Assembly (NCBI RefSeq): GCF_027595985.1
Contig: NC_073303.1
Coordinates: 369,293,886-369,357,885 of the forward strand
Reading direction: 5' to 3'
From: Sorex araneus
Lineage: Eukaryota; Chordata; Mammalia; Eulipotyphla; Soricidae
DNA length: 64,000 bases
The notes beneath the pieces were generated by a model that worked only from the letters and a program-made list of their open reading frames with translations, searched no databases and was not told where the DNA came from. Every line of letters starts with the position of its first letter. Position 1 is the stretch's first letter. Positions 63,563-64,000 of this stretch are shown one piece after another. The position numbers and the translations under genes were made by a program.

Positions 63563-63699
63563 CTTTAAAGTAAATTTTAAATTCATTTTTTGCATATAAG
63601 GAAAGCCGGATAATAATAGAACTGCATATGCAGTGTCTGAAGGTAATAGTCTAGCTGGGCGACATGCCTTTGAAAGTTTATAAGGTTAGGATATATGTG

Positions 63700-63858
63700 A
63701 TTTTTTTTTGTTTGTTTATTTTTGGGTCACACCCAGTGGTGCTCTGGACTTAGTCCTGGCTCTGCTCTCAAGAGTCACTCCTGGCCAGGCTCAGGGATTG
63801 AACTCAGGTGAGCCTTGCGCAAAGCAAGCGCCCTACCTGCTGTACGTTGCTCTGCCCT
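63700..63858 (-). mobile_element. SOR-like SINE in intron 1
   Basis: T-run, then GGGTCACACCCAGTGG, GATTGAACTCAGG and CCCTACCTGCTGT, a complete but diverged minus-strand copy. Confidence 0.8.
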
Positions 63859-64000
63859 TCGGAAATAATTGATTTAAAAAAAATGTAAGAGCAACAACTG
63901 TATCCTCTCTTACAGCTCATTAATTTCTAAAATAGTGTTTTACAGAAGCATGGAATGGTAATCACAGTTGGATTATGTAATGATATTAAACTGAGTGCAA

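Larger units (their letters stand above)
62263..64000 (+). other. PHLPP1: PHLPP1 intron 1 (5' part)
   Basis: The exon ends ...TACGCAG and is followed by GTAAGG, a strong splice donor that cuts inside the Gly codon of FYAG (phase 1). The open frame runs only 19 more codons past this point and the protein there no longer resembles PHLPP1. The first 160 bases are still CpG-rich; the rest is ordinary AT-richer intron with two SINEs. No acceptor site or second exon was identified. Confidence 0.9.

Overview
This is a mammalian nuclear window, almost certainly from a soricid shrew and probably Sorex. About 55 to 60 copies of one short interspersed element recur on both strands. Each has a tRNA-like head starting GGGGCTGGAG, a B box close to GGTTCGATTCC and an ending close to GGGTGTGACCC plus an A-run. 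I recognise this as the shrew SOR SINE. The assignment rests on recalled repeat identity, not on a search.

Layout. Positions 1-60.3 kb look intergenic. They are packed with SINEs, 5'-truncated L1 copies (one clearly twin-primed and inverted), MaLR-type LTR remnants, (GA)n, (CA)n and (TTTA)n microsatellites and three or four minisatellites. I could support no protein-coding gene there; the long open frames are chance frames or frames through SINEs. Islands of single-copy sequence remain, some with regulatory-looking motif clusters: a CpG-rich block near 2.0-2.45 kb with a perfect CRE and an NRF1 site, a nuclear-receptor cluster at 12.2 kb and a CRE/GC-box/AP-1 cluster at 40.4-40.8 kb. At 58.67-59.23 kb there is a long inverted repeat of unknown origin.

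The one real gene starts at the right end. A CpG island (about 60.3-62.4 kb) holds the promoter, 5' UTR and first coding exon of PHLPP1 (plus strand, ATG at 60984, splice donor at 62262/62263). PHLPP1 is the PH-domain leucine-rich-repeat phosphatase that dephosphorylates the AKT hydrophobic motif. Exon 1 encodes 426 residues of the N-terminal extension; the PH, LRR and PP2C domains lie beyond the window. From 62263 to 64000 is intron 1. The lack of another gene for 60 kb upstream fits the human 18q21.33 order as I recall it (ZCCHC2, a long gap, PHLPP1, BCL2).

Promoter-level points of interest are a perfect MORE-type POU dimer site with a second POU-like site 39 bases on, a perfect FOXO-type site, a convergent-inverted pair of ACTAYRNNNCCCR promoter motifs and a short uORF in good start context. 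No CRISPR, operon, free-standing tRNA gene or other prokaryote-type feature is present.
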